Origin: Zygnema cylindricum
Taxonomy: Eukaryota > Streptophyta > Zygnematophyceae > Zygnematales > Zygnemataceae
Assembly (NCBI GenBank): GCA_037447655.1
Contig: JBBHKE010000339.1
Location: forward strand, 126,001-186,000
Reading direction: 5' to 3'
DNA length: 60,000 bases
Of the stretch, positions 55,930-60,000 are shown piece by piece (position 1 is the first letter of the stretch; each line of letters begins with the position of its first letter). Under the pieces are notes generated by a model that saw nothing but the letters and a program-made list of their open reading frames with translations, had not been told where the DNA came from and made no database searches. The position numbers and the translations under genes are program-made.

Positions 55930-57475
55930 GAATCACCAACCCCTGAAATGGATCATGGAAAATAGTAAGCTAACCGGCAAACTCGCCAGATGGGTTCTCA
56001 TCCTACAGGAATATGATTTTGACATTGTTCACCAGGCAAGGGAAATCCATGGGAATGCCGACAAACTTAGTCGGAATCGCGACCCCTCCACCATGGATTC
56101 GACCGGAGCTCGACATCATACGGATCCTTAATTGAGTATGGGGATCTTCGAACATACTCCGCCTTTATCTAGCTTCCTCAATGTGGGGGGGAACTCTCAT
56201 CCTTCTTCACAGACGTGGAAGGGCAAATGCTTATAGGGGTCGGACGTAAGGATATATGGAATGATCTCGATGCTCTCCTATCTAACCTATAAGGGGAGCC
56301 TCTTCCTTAATTGACTGGAATTCCATTATCGCGAGCGCAAACACGAATGGTAGCGTACGATTGGGAGAGAGGTTTTCTCCTCGGGAAATGGTCAGACGTC
56401 ACGAGGAAAGTGGTTCCTCGTCCCTCAAACTGAGAAACTTTGATTTCTAATCTCGATCAGCAATGTGGACACTTCGAGGAAAAGCGGACCACTTCTCTTG
56501 TAACGGGCTCTTATTGTTGGCACGGGTTGCGACCCAAATTAACCAAATTGTGCAAACTTGCTCCTCCTGTGATCAAGTAAAGGCAGTTTTTTACAAAAAG
56601 GGCGCGACTGAACTTCATTCTCTTCCTTTCAGGGGAATGTTTTATCGCTGGTCGCTGGACCTTTTGGGACCTCTTCCGACCAGCAGGTTGGGGAACAGCT
56701 TCGTGCTAGTCATGATAGAACATTTTTCTAAGTGGATCGAGTTGGTGGTTTTACCATGGAAGGAGACCAAAGCTATTGTGGATGCTTTTTTGTAGAGGGT
56801 GTTAGCCCAATCTGGGGCGCCTGCGGAAGTTCTAACTGACTAAGGCTCGAAATTGGCTAGAGAATTTTCCAACCTTTTAGAAACATGTTTGGTAAACTAT
56901 CGGCTTACCAGCCTTGAACACCCTCAAGCCGACGGCTTGGCTGAAAGGTGCGTACAGACAGTGAAGCGGTCACTACGCAAATATGCGATCGAAGAAGATC
57001 TAGGGGAATGGGACACGAGATTGCCTTGGATTGCTATAGGCTACTGATTCAGTAGACTTGTTTTTCTCCACTCTTACTACCCTTATTTCATTCTATTTGG
57101 ACGGCATCCCATATTGCCCGGGGCGGCATCAGCTCAATCAGTGGTCCTCTCGAAAATGGATGATAAAGAGATAGTCAAAAAACTGATCGCCGACAGAGCC
57201 AAGATATTCCACCGAGAGATGCCTCTCGCCATGGGAAATTTGCAGCGGCTCAATACCGATATCAATTGTGGCATTCTCAACGCCAGAGCGGGAATTATGT
57301 GCTTGGCAGCGACGATTTGTGCCAAGGGACTTTGGGTATCGGATGCAACAGAAGAAGGACCACTGGATATTTCTGCCAGGAGGGTAATTTTGAAAGTAGT
57401 CGAAGTTTCCAACAAAGGTGTTCTTACATTGGAAGGAAAAGATGGTCGAAAAAAATAATCAGATCAATGTGACCC
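55930..57475 (+). pseudogene. Gypsy-old RNase H end and integrase
   Basis: Resumes with NHQPLKWIMENSKLTGKLAR (RNase H). Then comes an integrase zinc region that keeps CSSCDQVK, and a core with SLDLLGPLPTSRLGNSFVLV. The second core motif is broken by TAA (near 56841, where Gypsy-2 has LTDQGSKF). The third is ADGLAERCVQTVK, and the C-terminal SH3-like part VILKVVEVSNKGVLTLEGKDG. Several stops (56129, 56793, 57045 and others) and frame changes. Confidence 0.85.
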
Positions 57476-58443
57476 CTTGCCATCTTCGGGGATTGGAAGA
57501 CAAACCGACTTTTCACTTAACTTACTTTGCCGACCCTCATTTGTGTTCATCCACTTGTTATCTGTCCTTCTAGTTGCACGACATATTGTTTTGCAATCAT
57601 TCTGGTCAGTGTTAGTATTCAACATGTCTCCCTTCTGTTGTTCTGAGACAACTGCTGGCACTGAAGATGAAGAAGATGCAGCAGTAGTCATCGTAGAACA
57701 AATCAAGAGAGGAAGCTTCCACAAATACCGATGGCTGAACAGCAACTTTGACAGACTATAACTTTCAGAAAAACGCTTTAAACGTCCTGAAAAATTGCCA
57801 CAATCTAGATAACATACAAAAAGAACACACACAAAATTTCAATCAATTCCGCTCACAAATCTGTGAGATATGTAGAAATGAAATTACATAAAACTGAGTG
57901 TACAGTTTTCATGTCATTTTTTCCTAAAAATCAAATTCACTAAGTCCTACTTTTATACACCGAAACTACACTAAGCTGTACGGAGGCATTCCAGCCGTAC
58001 ATCTAACATTCTATCACAAATATTTACACCGAAGTTCAGACAACGTAAAGTGATAATGATCTAGTCACGCCTTGTCACTATTTGTTGGCGGCGGCTGTCA
58101 GCGGTCCGATTAGAGGATTTGGCACCGTAGAATTGACTTTACGAAGTCCACTGGTCCTGCCGAATTTCCGTACGTCCACGGAGGACAAACTCACGCATTC
58201 TCCCAAGTGACGACACGTGTCCTAAGTGTGAATGAACCGTGAACTCCCAACTTCACTGTCACACTTATTTCGGTAAGTATTGAACCGAACTCAACCAAAA
58301 ATAGCTTAAGTCTTGAACAACTCTCTCTCACAGCTGAGGCATAAAGAGGACTAAAGCTTTCTAAAAACAACACCTTCAACTTGGGAACCACTCCCTCTAC
58401 CGTGTAGCACCTGGTTCTGTGGGAACTGCAAATGGAGTGGGTA
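57476..58443 (+). pseudogene. Gypsy-old PHD finger, split by an insertion
   Basis: LRGLEDKPTFHLTYFADPHLCSS (57476-57560) and the terminal W-x-C-x2-C piece WFCGNCKWSG with TAA (58410-58443) match the two ends of the Gypsy-2 finger. The middle CDQC/WHQSC part is replaced by a ~0.8-kb insertion at about 57575-58378. Confidence 0.7.
57575..58378. mobile_element. Unclassified ~0.8-kb insertion in the Gypsy-old PHD finger
   Basis: Related to the insertion at 47281-48385 through TAAGTCCTAC, TGTACGGAGGCAT and ATATTTACACCGA in the same order. Its left part contains a short open frame with MSPFCCSETTAGTEDEEDAA and FHKYRWLNSNFDRL (about 57620-57761), which could be a captured exon; I do not recognise it. 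The boundaries are approximate. Confidence 0.55.
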
Positions 58444-58470
58444 ATTCTATTATTATCTTAATCACTGTCG

Positions 58471-58484
58471 ACTAAGTAGGGGGG
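58471..58484 (+). promoter_or_regulatory. Gypsy-old polypurine tract
   Basis: ACTAAGTAGGGGGG directly before repeat B1', at the same place as the tract of Gypsy-2. Confidence 0.65.
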
Positions 58485-58772
58485 AAATTGGGATATCAGC
58501 CCGATTACCGAGACCCAAATCCCGTTCCCCGGGCCCGTGGGGGGGGAAAAACAGGGGAGGGGATAACTTTCGTCTTCCCGTGCACTCTCCCTTATTGCGT
58601 GTCCGAACGTCTCTCCTATTTTTGCATGCATGTCTATTGGAAGAATGTGATCAGTGGTGGGTATGAGCATTATTCTAGAGAGCATTCGCATGTGGGGGTT
58701 ATGTGCAAGACTCCAATGCCAACGACTCCGGGCTATGGGCCCTTCCCTCACGTTATTGAAGCACGCTCGACA
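58485..58772 (+). repeat. Gypsy-old repeat B, first copy (B1')
   Basis: 288 bp from AAATTGGGATATC to CTCGACA. Partly similar to Gypsy-2 B (GCATGCA region, CCAATGCCAA, the GGGCCC region, GCACGCTCGACA). Its first 43 bases recur at 59958-60000. Confidence 0.75.
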
Positions 58773-58774
58773 AC

Positions 58775-59957
58775 TGTGAAGCTCGTATGCTTTTCAGGCA
58801 TACCTCTATGTCACCGAGGATTTCCGGTCGCTTTTTACCCTATACGGTCTTCAGAGTACGGAAGAGTGAGAACACCGAACAAGACAAGATCCTTGTATTT
58901 CCTAAACTGAGCGGAACGCACTTTATTTTGCGCCTAACGGAGGCCGGACGACAAAGTTCTACCGTCCTAAAGATAGCAATTCCGTTACCAGGACTAGTTT
59001 CGACTAGCTCCCGTGGGGGGAACATTGTAGATGACCACGTAACTTTCCGGATTTGCACCTAGACTATGCTGTTAGCCTTCAGTAGGAATTTGGTTCAAGC
59101 TCAGCTGACTTGTGGTCCATTAATTACGTCTGGTCAAAGTGTGACAAAATAGTATCCTTTTCAGGACTTTGTCTTATAATAGTGGAACAAATAATTACTT
59201 CCGTTCTCAAATCTAGCCGCAGTTCGAGGCAAAACGTTTTGCCCCTAGTGTAGTAGGGATTATTTTGTCTTGTGTCAGTTCCATTACACTTGCTTGATGT
59301 TCATTGGATAATAGCGTAGCTTTGACTTCTAGACCTGCAATTTGACAAACTTTGATGTATAAGGCAATTGGGAACGAAGAAGACAGGTTACTTTTGAGTA
59401 TTCTCTCCTGTGAAAGTTCTCAAAAATTCCAACAAACCATCTTTAAGATAATCTATTTTTTTGTTTAACTCTATTGCCATCTTGGTTTTGGATCTGTCTT
59501 TTGTGATTTTTATGGGAATCACAGTCCGGGTGGGTAGTTGGCACTATATGCTTTTTTGGTGATTTTTGGACTTTTTGTTGTTTCAAACCGAGAAGAGTTT
59601 AGCCTGTTCAGAGCATCAGACACTAGAGGTTGAAGGAGCACCATACCTATCTTTGATATTATCGAGAGAAGGATCGCCTCTCTCTCGATGTCATCGATTA
59701 TTGCTCGCGTATGTTAAGTTTGCTTCGCTATATTTCAAATTTTCTTTCTTTTATTCTCATTTTTGGGACAAGGTGATATTGTTAAATCTGGAAAGCCAAT
59801 TCTATTACCTTTATATATCTACGTGGTAGTGCATTTGTGTCTTCATCTAGAGTTCTCTTAATTTGGGGTCATTCTCCCAGAGTACAATAGAACCCCTTGG
59901 ATCGAACAGTGTGTTTTGAGGGAACAAGTGCGATCGACCTCTCGTAGAATAAGCACT
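58775..59957 (+). repeat. Gypsy-old terminal repeat A, 3' copy (A2')
   Basis: About 1.18 kb, pair of 20972-22150. Starts TGTGAAGC two bases after B1', with the TATAAGG box at 59358-59364. It ends AAGCACT, where the last bases resemble the start of the primer site (CAGCACT) rather than the end of A1'. Confidence 0.75.
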
Positions 59958-60000
59958 AAATTGGGATATCAACCCGATTACCGAGACCCAAATCCCTTTC
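59958..60000 (+). repeat. Start of Gypsy-old terminal repeat B (B2'), cut by the window end
   Basis: 43 bases match the beginning of B1' (AAATTGGGATATC..CCCGATTACCGAGACCC) with two differences. The rest and the target duplication lie outside the window. Confidence 0.8.

Larger units (their letters stand above)
20972..60000 (+). mobile_element. Gypsy-old: ancient methyltransferase-carrying Ty3/Gypsy retrotransposon, multiply interrupted, right end outside the window
   Basis: The pieces are 20972-25656, 32119-32594, 45220-50007 and 55930-60000, plus two smaller interruptions at ~47281-48385 and ~57575-58378. Put in order, they follow the same domain order as Gypsy-2: A repeat, gag, CCHC, protease, stop, DNA methyltransferase, reverse transcriptase, RNase H, integrase, PHD finger, polypurine tract, B, A, start of B. 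Every coding part has stops and frameshifts. Nested elements inside it carry target duplications made of Gypsy-old sequence, proving it is the oldest host in the nest. Its left end TGTCAAGC abuts hAT-MITE sequence. Confidence 0.85.

Overview
The window is nuclear DNA from a streptophyte (a land plant or a streptophyte green alga). The host evidence is a cellulose synthase-like (CSLC-type) 3' end with a GT-AG intron at 67-1049, a four-exon minus-strand gene at 7737-10935 for a PI3/4-kinase-like-fold protein, a weaker three-exon minus-strand gene model at 3714-4983, and a decayed histone H3 fragment at 18618-18833. Everything else is repeats. The species cannot be fixed from sequence alone. A methyltransferase-carrying Gypsy element has, as I recall, a published precedent in charophyte algae, so a streptophyte alga is my first guess.

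Layout. 1-11 kb: host genes, a ~38-40 bp satellite (4925-5900) and small dispersed repeats. 11-20.5 kb: AT-rich non-genic DNA containing a long foldback (13073-15088) split by a 938-bp hAT-type MITE with an 8-bp target duplication, a pyrimidine-rich tract and the H3 pseudogene. 20.56 kb to the end: a deep nest. A second hAT-MITE copy is interrupted at 20972 by an old Gypsy element ('Gypsy-old') that runs past the window end. Gypsy-old is itself interrupted by Copia-1 (25657-32113, minus strand), by a younger relative Gypsy-2 (32595-45219), by two related unclassified insertions (~47281-48385 and ~57575-58378) and by Copia-2 (50008-55924). In Copia-2 most of pol has been replaced by about 2 kb of a 40-bp satellite.

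The exciting system is the Gypsy family, seen in two diverged copies. Its order is gag (two CCHC knuckles), aspartic protease, a stop codon kept at the same place in both copies, a C5-cytosine DNA methyltransferase, reverse transcriptase, RNase H, DDE integrase and a C-terminal PHD-type zinc finger. Its terminal repeats are not ordinary LTRs. Both copies read A - internal - polypurine tract - B - A - B, a split-direct-repeat layout otherwise known from DIRS-type elements that use a tyrosine recombinase. Here it is paired with a DDE integrase and a 4-5 bp target duplication. The sequence just after the 5' A repeat does not begin with TGG. It is instead complementary over 25 nt (one mismatch) to the predicted 5' end of the element's own transcript, and the complementarity is also visible in the diverged old copy. 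This suggests self-priming rather than tRNA priming.

The Copia elements have a primer site matching the initiator-tRNA anticodon region, as in Drosophila copia. All Gypsy and Copia open frames seen here carry stops or frameshifts, so these copies look inactive. All statements rest on reading the sequence by eye; no alignment or database search was run.
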